Of a DNA stretch of 64,000 nucleotides, positions 34,588-44,435 are shown one piece after another (the first letter of the stretch is position 1; each line of letters begins with the position of its first letter). The position numbers were made by a program, and so were the translations under genes. The stretch is taken from contig CALDYR010000027.1 in the NCBI GenBank assembly GCA_937944405.1, forward strand, positions 1 to 64,000, written 5' to 3'. This stretch comes from an uncultured Pirellulaceae bacterium. Its GTDB lineage: Bacteria > Planctomycetota > Planctomycetia > Pirellulales > Pirellulaceae. Below the pieces are notes generated by a model that saw only the letters and a list, made by a program, of their open reading frames with translations, was not told where the DNA came from and ran no database searches.

Positions 34588-35793
34588 ATGACCACCACTT
34601 TTTCTACCATTCCCGAAGCCGTCGAAGCCATCAAACGCGGGGAAGTGATCATCGTCATCGACGACGAAGATCGCGAAAACGAAGGTGACTTTATCTGTGC
34701 CGCCGAACTGGCGACAGCCGAGTCGATCAATTTGGTGATGAGCGGTCGGGGGGATTTTTGCTGCCCCATTTTGCCTGAAACGGCTGAACGTTTGAAGCTG
34801 CATCCGATCGTAGAGGATAATAACTCGACCAATCAAACGGCATTTCTAACGCCTTTGGATCACTTGACCGCGCGGACCGGCATTACCGCCGAAGAACGAG
34901 CCCAGTGTGTTCGCGCGATTGCCAATTCTGAATCGCGCCCCGAGGATTTTCAGCGTCCGGGGCATGTCCATATGCTGATGGCAAAGGCGGGGGGAGTTTT
35001 GCGTCGGGCCGGTCACACCGAAGCAGCTGTTGATTTAGCGCGAATGGCGGGACTGGCTCCTGCGGGCGTGTTGTGTGAAATTCTCAACGAGGATGGTAAT
35101 CGTGCCACACGCGATGATTTGGTGAAAATTTCGCAAGAGAAAAATCTCAAATTCATCACTATCGAAGACTTAATCGCCCACCGACGTGTGTCGGAGAAAC
35201 TCGTTACGCGCGTCGCGGAATCGGATTTGCCGACCAAGTATGGCGACTTCCGTATCTACGCCTATCAAGTCCAATACGAAGCGCAGGAACCAATCGCGAT
35301 CGTGATGGGGGATCCCGCTAACCAACCCCAAGCCCCGTTGGTCCGGATGCACAGTAGTTGTTTTACCGGCGATTTGATCAACTCACTTCGGTGCGATTGT
35401 GGTGACCAACTGCACATCGCATTGGAGACGATCGCGAAAGAAGGCCACGGCGTGCTGGTTTACCTGCCGCAAGAAGGACGCGGTATTGGGTTGGCTGAAA
35501 AAATTAAAGCTTACGGGCTTCAGGACCAAGGACTGGACACCGTGGAAGCCAATACGGCGTTGGGGCACAAAGCGGATATGCGGGATTACGGCGTCGGTAT
35601 CCAGATTTTAAAAGATATCGGGCTGAGCGCAGTGAGATTGTTGACCAACAATCCGAAGAAAACAGAAGCGTTTAACCTGCGTGGGTTTGCGCTGACGGTG
35701 GTCGACCAAGTGCCAATTATTTCACCAGTGAATCAGCACAACCAAAAATATCTGGATACCAAACGCGATAAAATGGGGCATAAACTGCCTTAG
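34588..35793 (+). CDS. ribBA: Bifunctional dihydroxybutanone phosphate synthase / GTP cyclohydrolase II
   Basis: 401 residues. It makes both precursors of riboflavin. The N-terminal RibB domain (about 1-205) has the acidic DDEDRENEGDF motif; the C-terminal RibA domain (about 206-401) has the zinc ligands Cys258, Cys269 and Cys271 and the GTP-binding YLPQEGRGIGL. Full length with both catalytic sets visible. No other rib genes adjacent. Confidence 0.96.
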   Translation: MTTTFSTIPEAVEAIKRGEVIIVIDDEDRENEGDFICAAELATAESINLVMSGRGDFCCPILPETAERLKLHPIVEDNNSTNQTAFLTPLDHLTARTGITAEERAQCVRAIANSESRPEDFQRPGHVHMLMAKAGGVLRRAGHTEAAVDLARMAGLAPAGVLCEILNEDGNRATRDDLVKISQEKNLKFITIEDLIAHRRVSEKLVTRVAESDLPTKYGDFRIYAYQVQYEAQEPIAIVMGDPANQPQAPLVRMHSSCFTGDLINSLRCDCGDQLHIALETIAKEGHGVLVYLPQEGRGIGLAEKIKAYGLQDQGLDTVEANTALGHKADMRDYGVGIQILKDIGLSAVRLLTNNPKKTEAFNLRGFALTVVDQVPIISPVNQHNQKYLDTKRDKMGHKLP

Positions 35794-35868
35794 GTTCGCA
35801 GGATTTATAGGTATAGGTATCGGGTTTTCAAACCAGCAATTTTCTTTTGTCAGTTGTTAACCTTTAGG

Positions 35869-35990
35869 CCTGCGTGTTTGTGAGCGTCCAAACGCGCACG
35901 CCTGCTTTCCAGCGGTTTAACAAAAAAGAATCACGCACAAACGGATCATCGAACAAATCCCCACGTTGTTTGTCGGGCGTTCCTTGGTGC
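35869..35990 (+). repeat. Dispersed ~125-bp repeat, copy C
   Basis: Third copy, in the convergent spacer between ribBA and the DUF151 gene. Blocks GTGTTTGTG, CACGCCT, GCGGTTTAA, CAAAAAA, GCACAAACGG, CAAATCCCC, GTTGTTT and CCTTGG are in the same order as in A and B. Confidence 0.8.
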
Positions 35991-36010
35991 TCCGACATCG
36001 GGATAGGAAC

Positions 36011-36418
36011 TCACTGTGACGCTAAGGCGTCTTCCAAGACATTTTCATCGATCCAAATCGGTAGCGGCGGATCGTTGGTCACCGCCACCGCGATCGCGTC
36101 GGAGGGCCGCGCATCAATTTCGATCAGTTCACCATCGCTGCGCAGTCGAAGTTTTGCGTAATATGTTTTACTGCTCAGTTCGGTAATTATGACGCTGTGG
36201 AGTGCGCCCCCCAACATCTCTACCACGCTAATAATCAAATCATGAGTTAGCGGCCGTGGGCGTTCCACTTTTTTGATGCGCCGGTCGATACTGGTCGCTT
36301 CAAAGATACCGATGACGATTGGAAATTGACGTTCCCCGTTGACTTCTTTTAAGTAGACGTATTGATTTTCGTTGATCTCGCTGATGATGATGCGAGAGAG
36401 TTTCATTTCAACGGGCAT
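36011..36418 (-). CDS. Bifunctional nuclease family protein (DUF151)
   Basis: 135 residues, one BFN/DUF151 domain. Family features: FPIVIGIFEA near the start, THDLIISVVEMLGG, and DARPSDAIAVAV. Members from other bacteria and plants have been reported to have DNase and RNase activity; here only the family is certain. AGAGGC about 8 nt before the ATG at 36418 is a fair ribosome binding site. Confidence 0.9.
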   Translation of the reverse strand: MPVEMKLSRIIISEINENQYVYLKEVNGERQFPIVIGIFEATSIDRRIKKVERPRPLTHDLIISVVEMLGGALHSVIITELSSKTYYAKLRLRSDGELIEIDARPSDAIAVAVTNDPPLPIWIDENVLEDALASQ

Positions 36419-37037
36419 GAGATAGCCTCTAACAGTGCGATTTCCGTGAGCTTAATTGAGTTATCCTAACGAGATAATCTCACTGCAATGAGTATATCAT
36501 CTTCGCCGCATTATTGAACGCACTACCTTGAACGCACTACCGGATCGACTTTGCCTGGTCTGGTCTAACCGACCGACACCCAGTGGATACCAACAACGCG
36601 ATTTCGACCGATTGTTTAGGCCGCGCGCGACGCTTGATCAACGCGCAAAAGCAGGCTTTTGATCCAATTAGCGTCCGTCGGATAACCCGCAGCGCCGATC
36701 GGTGCGGTAACATTTGCCGAGAGGTTGCTTTGCCAGTTCGATGGTGAGGGCGAATACTAAATTGCCATCGCGTCTAACGCGGTGAAGTGCGCGAGCCAAG
36801 TTGTCCAGTAGGTAGCTACGATTGTAAAGCAACGTTAACGAATCAGCCTCCTTGAGGCAGCAACCAAAATGAAGTTCGTCGTTTCCAGATGTCGGTTATT
36901 TTGTCGCCTTGGTGATAGGACGTTAAGGCTCGCGCTCGGCGAATTTCACTGTGACCGGCCTCGAAACCCTTTCACTTGTCTAATTCTTAAAATTCCATCT
37001 ATGGCATTGTCCACGGGCCCATTGTAAATTTGCCGCA
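36419..37037. other. Divergent spacer with a 14-bp duplication, no gene seen
   Basis: 619 bp between DUF151 and the small membrane protein gene. A perfect 14-bp tandem duplication lies at 36514-36541. Nothing else recognised. Confidence 0.5.
36514..36541. repeat. Perfect 14-bp tandem duplication
   Basis: TTGAACGCACTACC at 36514-36527 and 36528-36541, no mismatch. Confidence 0.9.
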
Positions 37038-37346
37038 ATGAGCCCTGTTCCCAACAACCCACTGCCTGACTTAGATCAAACGCGCTCGCCGGCGCGTCGC
37101 GTTTTAAGGTTTTCGTTTTCGCTAGGTTCGATGCTGGTGATTATGGTCGTGGTTGCGTTTCTTGGGATGATTCTCAGCCAGCTTTTTCAATCGGTCATCG
37201 ACCCTACTCCAGCCAAGGTCGGATATTTTGCGCTCGCCGCTTCAGTAGCCCCAAGTGCGATTTTGATCGTCGCCGGTAGCGTATTTAAAGTAATGCGTTG
37301 GCTAAAGCGTAAGCCGGCAGCGCCACCGAGTGAATCGGGCGTCTAG
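37038..37346 (+). CDS. Small two-helix membrane protein, unknown
   Basis: 102 residues with two hydrophobic segments (about 31-54 and 64-84), a polar N-terminus and a basic C-terminus (MRWLKRKPAA). It precedes the 1,418-residue gene by 156 bp on the same strand and may be co-transcribed with it. No family recognised. Confidence 0.55.
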   Translation: MSPVPNNPLPDLDQTRSPARRVLRFSFSLGSMLVIMVVVAFLGMILSQLFQSVIDPTPAKVGYFALAASVAPSAILIVAGSVFKVMRWLKRKPAAPPSESGV

Positions 37347-37349
37347 CGT

Positions 37350-37382
37350 CACGCTGACATCACGCTGACATCGCGCTGACTC
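37350..37382. repeat. 11-bp tandem repeat, 3 copies
   Basis: CACGCTGACAT at 37350 and 37361, then a slightly changed third copy at 37372, directly after the stop of the small membrane protein gene. Confidence 0.85.
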
Positions 37383-37502
37383 CAAACACAGAAAACATCG
37401 TGTCTGGAAGCTTAAGAAATTGGTGCCGCCCCTAGACCAAATGGCAACTGATTTTTACGATGGTGACTTGTTTCAAGCCGCAATCATTTTGGAAGCTTCT
37501 TT

Positions 37503-40500
37503 ATGGGTCAGGCCGCTTCAGAAAAACCAGTTGATGAATTGCTGGACAAGATTCTGGGCCACCTGAATTTTTCCTCCGGTCAGCACGATCCAAAATTCGT
37601 CGCTAACCTTGACCAGTTGTTTCGAGTCCACGAGGTTTCGGGACATACCAATTTACCGGCCAGTGTGGTCGACCCAGTCGGGGAATATGATGCCGCCCCC
37701 CCCGTGCTCCCGGCACAGTCTCCTTTAATTCAGGAAGCTGTCGTTGTGGCAGATGTCAACCGACGCCTGCGGCAGCGGTTGGAAGAGGTAAAGCAGGCCA
37801 GTCAAACCTTTCGGGACTCGGTGCAAGTCGAAACGATTTTGAATCTGGTCTTCGACGATTTTTTACCGGCCTACATTTTGCATCATCGAGACTTGCTGTT
37901 TCATCAATCCCAAGAGTTCATCTTCAATTCGTTTTTTGTGGCGCGGGTTTTCGAAACCGTCATGCGGAAGACGAACACTTGCGACAGCCCCCAAGGTGTG
38001 ATCGCTGAATCCTTGAGTGTAGTGAATGACTATTTGGGGCACCGGCCGGTCGCTGTTTTGACGTCTCAGAAGATCGAACCTTATGCTCATGAATGGGTAG
38101 CGCCGACGCCGGTGTATCTCAGCACGGTGGGAACTGCGACCGGGCGGTACGAAGCTCTGATTCGGCAAACGGTTGAAATTTTAAAATCCACCGACCCCGA
38201 CGTGTTGGTGGCGGCTCAGTTTGATCCCGATAATTTGGATGAACTTTGCATCGACCCGCGCGCATTTGACTTTGACCACCCGGTAAATAAACGGCCCAAC
38301 CATCATTTTGGCACGTGGGATGAACAGCATGTCAACAACCAAGGGTTTTACTCCCGTTTCATTGTCCACCAAGTGACGCTTGATTCGCTTTTAGCACGGA
38401 TCGCCGAAGCACGACGATCGCCCGACAATGAAATCGCCGAAGACGAATTGTTGTTTGAGTCTGCTGCTGCATTAGCGGGAACGATGTTGATGGGGTCGGG
38501 GATCAGCGGCAACGGCCCCGGCGCACATGATTCGACGGTGACGCTCGGTAGTTTGCTGCCTAGTATCGCCGCTTATCGCGACCAGTTTTATCTGTCGTTG
38601 ATTGGAAAAACGCCTGCGGCCCATCGCGCGCGTTTGGAAAAAGAAGCCACCGCACGGAAACAGGTTTTTGGCGCGGTCCGACAACATCTTAATGCCCAAC
38701 TCTCAAGCCATCGCGCGTATCAGTTGGTGAACTGCCGGCTGGCTTCAATTTTTGCTCGGATGGGGCGTCCCCAGGCGGCCCAAGAACAATCGCGTTTGGT
38801 CCCGGTGACTTCGGCCCGCATCATTTGCCAGATCGATTGTTTGTTAAGTGAAGCTAACCGAGCGATCAAAAACGGACAGTTGGAAACAGCGCTGAAAAAA
38901 TTTCCTAAAATAAAAGAGCTGTTGCTGCGCGGTATTCAATGTGGAGCCATCGTTGACCCTTGGAACATTCTTGGGTTTGACGGCAACTATAGTTTGTTTC
39001 CAGCGCTTGAGAACTCCGTGCGTGACCACCGCGTGTTTGATCTTGCGGATTTGATCGAGTGCATTTTTGCGCTGTATTCGCGATTGTGGAGTGAAGCCGC
39101 AGCGGTCGACGATGAAGCCATCATCAACGCAACACGCGAAGAATTCTCAGAAATTGTCGAGTGGTGGCGGCAGTATGCGGCCCATGAAGTGATGGCGGTC
39201 GAATCCGTCGACGCAATCGAAATCTTCCAAGCCTCCGAATTGGTTGCCCAAGCACTGAGGCTGTGGCACATCGGGGGGGCTGAAACAGGTGATATCAGCT
39301 TTTGGGCACAGCACGCAGAACTGTTTGATTCCCCCAAAGCGTACGCATTAGTCGTCGATGCACTGATCCAACGCCGGGACTACACGACCGCGATGGCGCT
39401 GCTAGTACACTGGTTGAGCCAAGCCGATCAGATTGGTTTGCAACAGGGAGATAGCTCGTTTCACAATCTTGCGTTTCGTTGGATCGTTGAACAGAAAAAG
39501 CTATTGCTTCAACAAGATAAAACCGTCGACGTTGAATCAACCACCGGCGGGGGGGATGCACAGCCTGCCGTGGAACGACACCAGCACGGTGACGACTTGC
39601 ACGAAGCACCGGAAGTCATTTGGAAACGAATTCGAAAATTTTACGATTTCATCGAAGCAAACGCTGATTCCTATTGGGAGATACCGGACTTCGATATTAA
39701 CCGCAGCGTTTCGACCGGGCATACCGCAGAAGCATTCATGCAAGAGGTCGACCAATTTGACACGCTCAATGATGATGATGATGACGATGACCAAGAGGAT
39801 GATCAATCTCTGTTCAGCGCTGCCTACGACAACATGGTGTTCAGCGATTCTGCGGATGACGGCAACGAGGGTGAAATCTTCGATGGCGGATTTGAATCTG
39901 ATGAAGCGCTGGAGGCTGAAGTTGACAGAATTCTGGATCGCTTGGATTTCTTGGGTACGATTGCCAGTTATTGGCGTATCGCGGCAACGATTCCACTGCC
40001 GGTGGACCGTCAAAACGGTGTTCCCGAACTGACCGATGATGTCGAAAATCGACTGCGCCAACGATTGGATTCGGTCACCGGATGGCTGAACCAAGCCAAA
40101 CGTAATTACGAAAGATTGATGGAACTGTGCGATTCAATCAATGGATTCGACGTTTCACTTTCGGGCACCGATCAAGATTCGATGATGCAGTACGACCAGA
40201 GCATGGTTTACAAGGAGTCGTTGGTCAATCAATCGATTCTTACGTGCGTCGAATGCGAAAACGCGATCAAAGCCTTACAGGGAGTGTTTCGGGCGATCAC
40301 TATTTTGTTGTCGCCGGAAGAAAATTCACTGCAGCAATTGGCACTGTCGGATCCGGGATCTGGCGACGCGTTGGTGGAGACTTACGCTGGGATTCTGCTG
40401 CGGGATCCCGATCGGATTTTAGCCGCGTTTGATGAACTGGTGGAGTTTTTCTCTGACCGTACGACGCTTTATGTGCCGCTGTCTAAGAACGGAACACCGC

Positions 40501-41759
40501 GTGATATCGTGGACGCGCGGGCAACGCAGACGGCAATGCTGGATCTGTTGCGGTCGTTGCCTGATCTGGGATTGATCGTGCCTACTTATGAACTGACGCG
40601 TACGGCGTTAGACATGGAACGGAACCAACCGTCGTTGCCAGGGGCGGTGACCGAATACGATGAAATCTTCGAAGTCGCGTTCACGTCAATGGTGCAAGCA
40701 GTTACCCAGTCGACCACCGATTACCAATTGCGGTTGAGAGACTCAGGCCGGCCGGAAAATGAGATCACCGATCAGTCTGAAAGCGTGCTGTTTGATTGCG
40801 TTGAAATGCTGACCGAATCAATGTTGGTGTTATGGTTAAAGCACAGCCAGACGCTGCGATTGAGCGTTTTGGAGAAAGTGCAAAAAACGGAACGCTGGGA
40901 AGAAACCGTTGAATTCATCAAAGCTTACGGCAGGGATTTGTTAACGCAGAACTTCCTTCATGTCGGAAACATTCGCGCGATCCTACATCAAGGCGTCGCG
41001 GAATGGTTGGTACAGGTGGCTCAGTCACATGATCCGCCGGACTTGGCGTTATTTAAAGATCTCCAAACGAAGCTTCCCTTAAAAAAAGCGGCGAAGCATT
41101 TGTCGTTAATTTTAGAATCGGTGCTAGAGAACTTCAACGAATACAGAGACTACAACACGACCACGACGCAATCCGATAGCGGCGAACTCTTGTTTATCTT
41201 CTTGGATTTTTTGATTTTAAGGACGCGTTACGATCGTGTTTGTTGGAAATTGAACCCCGTCGTTTGGGCGCATCGTATTCTGGTCAGGAAACAGCAAAAC
41301 AATGTCGCTCGCATGTGGCGTCGATCACTGAAACTTCGGGTCGGTGAAGAAGCAAACCGATATATAAACCTGTTGCAAGAGTTGCGTGAAAAACATTCGG
41401 TTCAGATGAGTTCTGTCGGACGGCGGATCGAAGGTAAATTCGGGTCCGAAATGCAAATCGATCGTTTGACCGCGCTGGTGAAACCGGCGATGTGTGAAGA
41501 AGACAAAAAAAAGGCGGACCGTGCATTTTCAATTCTCAAACAGGAATCGAAAGCGTTTTCGCGCACCACGATCGGAGTCGGAGTTGACCTTCCGCCTTGG
41601 CTGGCGGCGTTGGAACATGAGGTGCAACAGCGGTTGCTTCCGGTGCGATTGCGATCACTGCAGACCTCTCAGCATTGGGGGCAGCGTCGTGTTTTGCCAA
41701 TCGCCGAGATCCGGGCGCAATTAGAAGAACTACCGACTCGCAATTCCGAAGGCGGATAG
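37503..41759 (+). CDS. Very large cytoplasmic orphan protein (1,418 residues)
   Basis: 1,418 residues without signal peptide or membrane segment. The sequence is predominantly helical with Leu-rich amphipathic stretches throughout (for example residues 80-140, 455-500 and 1170-1260) and TPR/HEAT-like spacing, but I cannot assign a domain. Residues about 757-768 are an acidic run (seven Asp, then Gln-Glu-Asp-Asp) encoded by GAT repeats. The middle third has a block around ALVVDALIQRRDYTTAMALL that resembles a TPR helix pair. GGAAG about 7 nt before the ATG supports the start. Size and helical make-up suggest a scaffold or multi-protein assembly factor; this is inference. I know similar-sized conserved hypothetical proteins in planctomycetes. 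Confidence 0.75.
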   Translation: MGQAASEKPVDELLDKILGHLNFSSGQHDPKFVANLDQLFRVHEVSGHTNLPASVVDPVGEYDAAPPVLPAQSPLIQEAVVVADVNRRLRQRLEEVKQASQTFRDSVQVETILNLVFDDFLPAYILHHRDLLFHQSQEFIFNSFFVARVFETVMRKTNTCDSPQGVIAESLSVVNDYLGHRPVAVLTSQKIEPYAHEWVAPTPVYLSTVGTATGRYEALIRQTVEILKSTDPDVLVAAQFDPDNLDELCIDPRAFDFDHPVNKRPNHHFGTWDEQHVNNQGFYSRFIVHQVTLDSLLARIAEARRSPDNEIAEDELLFESAAALAGTMLMGSGISGNGPGAHDSTVTLGSLLPSIAAYRDQFYLSLIGKTPAAHRARLEKEATARKQVFGAVRQHLNAQLSSHRAYQLVNCRLASIFARMGRPQAAQEQSRLVPVTSARIICQIDCLLSEANRAIKNGQLETALKKFPKIKELLLRGIQCGAIVDPWNILGFDGNYSLFPALENSVRDHRVFDLADLIECIFALYSRLWSEAAAVDDEAIINATREEFSEIVEWWRQYAAHEVMAVESVDAIEIFQASELVAQALRLWHIGGAETGDISFWAQHAELFDSPKAYALVVDALIQRRDYTTAMALLVHWLSQADQIGLQQGDSSFHNLAFRWIVEQKKLLLQQDKTVDVESTTGGGDAQPAVERHQHGDDLHEAPEVIWKRIRKFYDFIEANADSYWEIPDFDINRSVSTGHTAEAFMQEVDQFDTLNDDDDDDDQEDDQSLFSAAYDNMVFSDSADDGNEGEIFDGGFESDEALEAEVDRILDRLDFLGTIASYWRIAATIPLPVDRQNGVPELTDDVENRLRQRLDSVTGWLNQAKRNYERLMELCDSINGFDVSLSGTDQDSMMQYDQSMVYKESLVNQSILTCVECENAIKALQGVFRAITILLSPEENSLQQLALSDPGSGDALVETYAGILLRDPDRILAAFDELVEFFSDRTTLYVPLSKNGTPRDIVDARATQTAMLDLLRSLPDLGLIVPTYELTRTALDMERNQPSLPGAVTEYDEIFEVAFTSMVQAVTQSTTDYQLRLRDSGRPENEITDQSESVLFDCVEMLTESMLVLWLKHSQTLRLSVLEKVQKTERWEETVEFIKAYGRDLLTQNFLHVGNIRAILHQGVAEWLVQVAQSHDPPDLALFKDLQTKLPLKKAAKHLSLILESVLENFNEYRDYNTTTTQSDSGELLFIFLDFLILRTRYDRVCWKLNPVVWAHRILVRKQQNNVARMWRRSLKLRVGEEANRYINLLQELREKHSVQMSSVGRRIEGKFGSEMQIDRLTALVKPAMCEEDKKKADRAFSILKQESKAFSRTTIGVGVDLPPWLAALEHEVQQRLLPVRLRSLQTSQHWGQRRVLPIAEIRAQLEELPTRNSEGG

Positions 41760-42124
41760 TCTTTAGTGGTTGATCTGAGCAGGGCGGCAATGGTTCGTTT
41801 TAGTTTCTCGTTCACGTGTCGTGTTTCGAGATTACCGATCGCTAGGCGGCACAGAAAATGTTAGAGGGACTTCAAACCCGGTTTCCCGATGCCGCTGGGC
41901 TTTGGGCTTTTTGAACCAATGGCGACGCGCATTGGCTTTTTCGCGGCATCTGGGAAAAGCGGCTGAACAGTGTCCAGTCGCCGGTCTGGCTACTGAGGGC
42001 GTGTGCGAATTTTGCTTGTTCGAAAGAACGCTTCTTCAGATTTTCAAGCACGCATTTTGCAGTTTTCGCCTCTACAGGACTGTCACCGCAAATTTTTCTT
42101 GGACCGGCCTGCGCTGGAACAGGG
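41760..42124. other. Convergent spacer, no gene seen
   Basis: 365 bp between the large orphan gene and the hydrolase gene. The one open frame (41821-42153) has no recognisable content. No clear terminator hairpin. Confidence 0.4.
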
Positions 42125-43399
42125 TTAATAGACCTTGGCGGCGACTCGGTTGAGCACTCGGTTCATCGCCCGTTGAACGGTTGGTGCTTTCGTATAACGT
42201 TCGATGGCGTGTTTTCGGCTGATCTCCTGCGACACTTCGAAGAATTCGATTGGTCCTAACGGAAGCCGACGGCAGCGCGCGAGTTTGGAGAACCGGTCGC
42301 GCGCTTCAGGGCATTCGCGACGTACCACGACACGCATCGCTTTCACAGCGCGGTCGTCGGAATTCACGATGACGGTGCTTTTTTCTACAATTGAAGTTTC
42401 GACGTTGCGATCGATAACGTCGCAGACATAAGCCGGGTCGGTCGCGGGTGCAATTAAGGCGATTTGATATTGGTCACGCGCGGATGACAATGAAGCGGAT
42501 TGACAGTTCGGTTCGAGTTGCTCTAAGGATGACATAACCACCTGAGCTCCTAAGCTGAAGCCAACCACTGCCAGTTTGCGATTCCCCATGGCCTGGAGTG
42601 TTTTGGTAAGCGTCTTCCCCATTAAGACAGCCCTTTCCGATTTAATTAAATAATCCGGGTACAGGCGAGGCAGTTCACGTTCGCTTTTCCACACCCAAAG
42701 GACCAGTCGCAATGGAGCTCTTGGACCGTCGTAGTCGACGAAGAGGTTATTGTAAAATTGAAAACCGCGTGCAATGGCGTACTCGTAATTGGTTTGGTTA
42801 CCATGAACGTACATCATCGTTGCCCGTTGAGTGTCACATTGATGGGCCGTCGTCAATGCGCTGAGCGTGGTGGATTTCCAGCGGTTGCTTTCTAGTTTCA
42901 GTACCTTGAATAACGCCACGTTTTCAGGGTCCGGGACACAGTCACGCACCGACACAATCCAAATTTCGTCCCGCGACGGTATCGTGTAACAGGCCTTGCA
43001 ACCCAATACGTTTTTTCGCAATAAGATGTTTTGATGACCGGGTTGCCCCTGGCATGCAATGATTTCAGTCGCGGCAGAGGTGGCGGCGGTGGCAATTTTA
43101 ATGTGTGGGCTTGAAAAGGGGACGGACAACCCCACCGGAAATTCAAAACAGGGGGCTGTCTGAGATTCAAAGGGTAAAGCTTCAGTCGCGGAGGAGGCGT
43201 CGATCACTGAAACTGCAGGGGAAATCGAAGCCACATCTGGCGACGAATTTAACGTCGGTTCGATTGAGCGTACGCGTATCTGTCCATCGGCGCGGTCTGA
43301 TTGGAAACAGAGAAAACCCGTAATTACCAGACCAACAACAGACACCCATTTAGCGCAACACTTCGAACGTTCCAAATTTATTAATTTACATCGGGGCAT
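42125..43399 (-). CDS. Alpha/beta hydrolase (DUF900-like), exported
   Basis: 424 residues from the ATG at 43399. A hydrophobic segment near residues 18-35 acts as signal peptide or anchor. The hydrolase part (about 190-400) shows the oxyanion strand TMMYVHGNQTNYEYA and the nucleophile elbow GFSLGAQ; the His is probably in the C-terminal region. The family hydrolyses esters or related bonds; the substrate is unknown. A GTG at 43414 is an alternative start. It diverges from the lipoprotein gene. Confidence 0.7.
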   Translation of the reverse strand: MPRCKLINLERSKCCAKWVSVVGLVITGFLCFQSDRADGQIRVRSIEPTLNSSPDVASISPAVSVIDASSATEALPFESQTAPCFEFPVGLSVPFSSPHIKIATAATSAATEIIACQGQPGHQNILLRKNVLGCKACYTIPSRDEIWIVSVRDCVPDPENVALFKVLKLESNRWKSTTLSALTTAHQCDTQRATMMYVHGNQTNYEYAIARGFQFYNNLFVDYDGPRAPLRLVLWVWKSERELPRLYPDYLIKSERAVLMGKTLTKTLQAMGNRKLAVVGFSLGAQVVMSSLEQLEPNCQSASLSSARDQYQIALIAPATDPAYVCDVIDRNVETSIVEKSTVIVNSDDRAVKAMRVVVRRECPEARDRFSKLARCRRLPLGPIEFFEVSQEISRKHAIERYTKAPTVQRAMNRVLNRVAAKVY

Positions 43400-43854
43400 T
43401 GAAGGCCAATCCACTGGTCTACGCTCGGTCCATGAAGTTACCTTCGGGGTCCACAGGGGCGTTTCACAAGCGGAATCAAAGGCTGAAAGTTAAAGTTATC
43501 GACGACTCAGGCGACGAAATTTTGCTTCACGGACACAGTTTACGGTTAACGAAAAATTCACTATTGCGAGATCGCCGGTTTGAGTATGAACCGGTTGTTG
43601 GTAACACTGGGAACGATCGGTTGCTGCGCTATCGGCGTCTTTGTTCGTTCCTTCGTCAGACGTTTAAGAGTAACCGCTGATTACGTGCGCGTCGGCAAAG
43701 GGCCCAATTTTGAAAAAAATACAAACATTAAGTTGCGAGGGCTTAAGTGTGATGTACGTTTTTAGACCCCACAGTCTTGGTAAAAAATCGCATAACAAAA
43801 AAATTCGGTCAAACCAATTTGACATCGAGCCCCGACTCCTTAAGGAAGGATTCA
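43400..43854. other. Divergent spacer, no certain gene
   Basis: 455 bp. A short open frame at 43580-43765 begins with a hydrophobic stretch but lacks a good start and a family, so I do not call it. Confidence 0.35.
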
Positions 43855-44316
43855 ATGAAACGCATCATCTTAATCGCAGCCATTTTTGGTCTACTTTTAG
43901 CTACCAGTGGCTGTTCTAACGGTTTTTTACGCGGCGGCCTTATTGGTGCCGGTAGAGATTGCTGCGGCGCTGCTGGTAACGGACTGTTTGGTGGCAATGT
44001 TCTGCCCTCAAACTTTTTGCAAGACGGTCCTGTACGGCAGTGGCTGCGTGGTGACGCCTGCGATTCTTGTAATGTTCCTGCCGGACAGATTTCGATTGAC
44101 AGTGGACTGGGAGCGAATTGCGAAGGCGGAAATTGCTTTGGCGCCACATCGCCGGTGATTTCAAGGTCCGTTCCCGGGCCAGTCGTTTCCCAACCTGCGG
44201 CTAACTACTACCCAAGTTTTGACCAAAACGCAACTCCGTTAAACAGTTTGAACGAAAACCAGTTTTTTGATGGCGTGAGCGACAATGTCGAATTGCCGCC
44301 GCTGATTGGAAACTAA
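43855..44316 (+). CDS. Small Cys- and Gly-rich lipoprotein
   Basis: 153 residues. Signal peptide with lipobox LATSGC (Cys20 lipidated). The mature part has a Cys- and Gly-rich first half (CC, CDSC, C-x5-C patterns) and an Asn/Pro-rich second half. The start ATG at 43855 has AAGGAAGG just upstream, a strong ribosome binding site; the frame is open further upstream but without signal. It is followed by a clear intrinsic terminator (44407-44435), so it is probably a single-gene unit. Function unknown; a surface or cell-wall role is possible. Confidence 0.75.
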   Translation: MKRIILIAAIFGLLLATSGCSNGFLRGGLIGAGRDCCGAAGNGLFGGNVLPSNFLQDGPVRQWLRGDACDSCNVPAGQISIDSGLGANCEGGNCFGATSPVISRSVPGPVVSQPAANYYPSFDQNATPLNSLNENQFFDGVSDNVELPPLIGN

Positions 44317-44406
44317 AGCCCCCTACGTTTTTAGTTTTGATTGGCCATTCAAGGACGCGCAGTCGGTCTCCCCATCCTGATCAAAGTCGACGCCAATTGA
44401 AACTCG

Positions 44407-44435
44407 AAACCCGCTTTACCTAAGGCGGGTTTTTT
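44407..44435 (+). terminator. Intrinsic terminator after the lipoprotein gene
   Basis: AACCCGC and GCGGGTT form a GC-rich stem with a short inner extension, followed by six T (44430-44435). Confidence 0.85.

Noticed and set aside
43580-43765. 61-codon hydrophobic open frame upstream of the lipoprotein
   Set aside because: No good start or ribosome binding site and no family.
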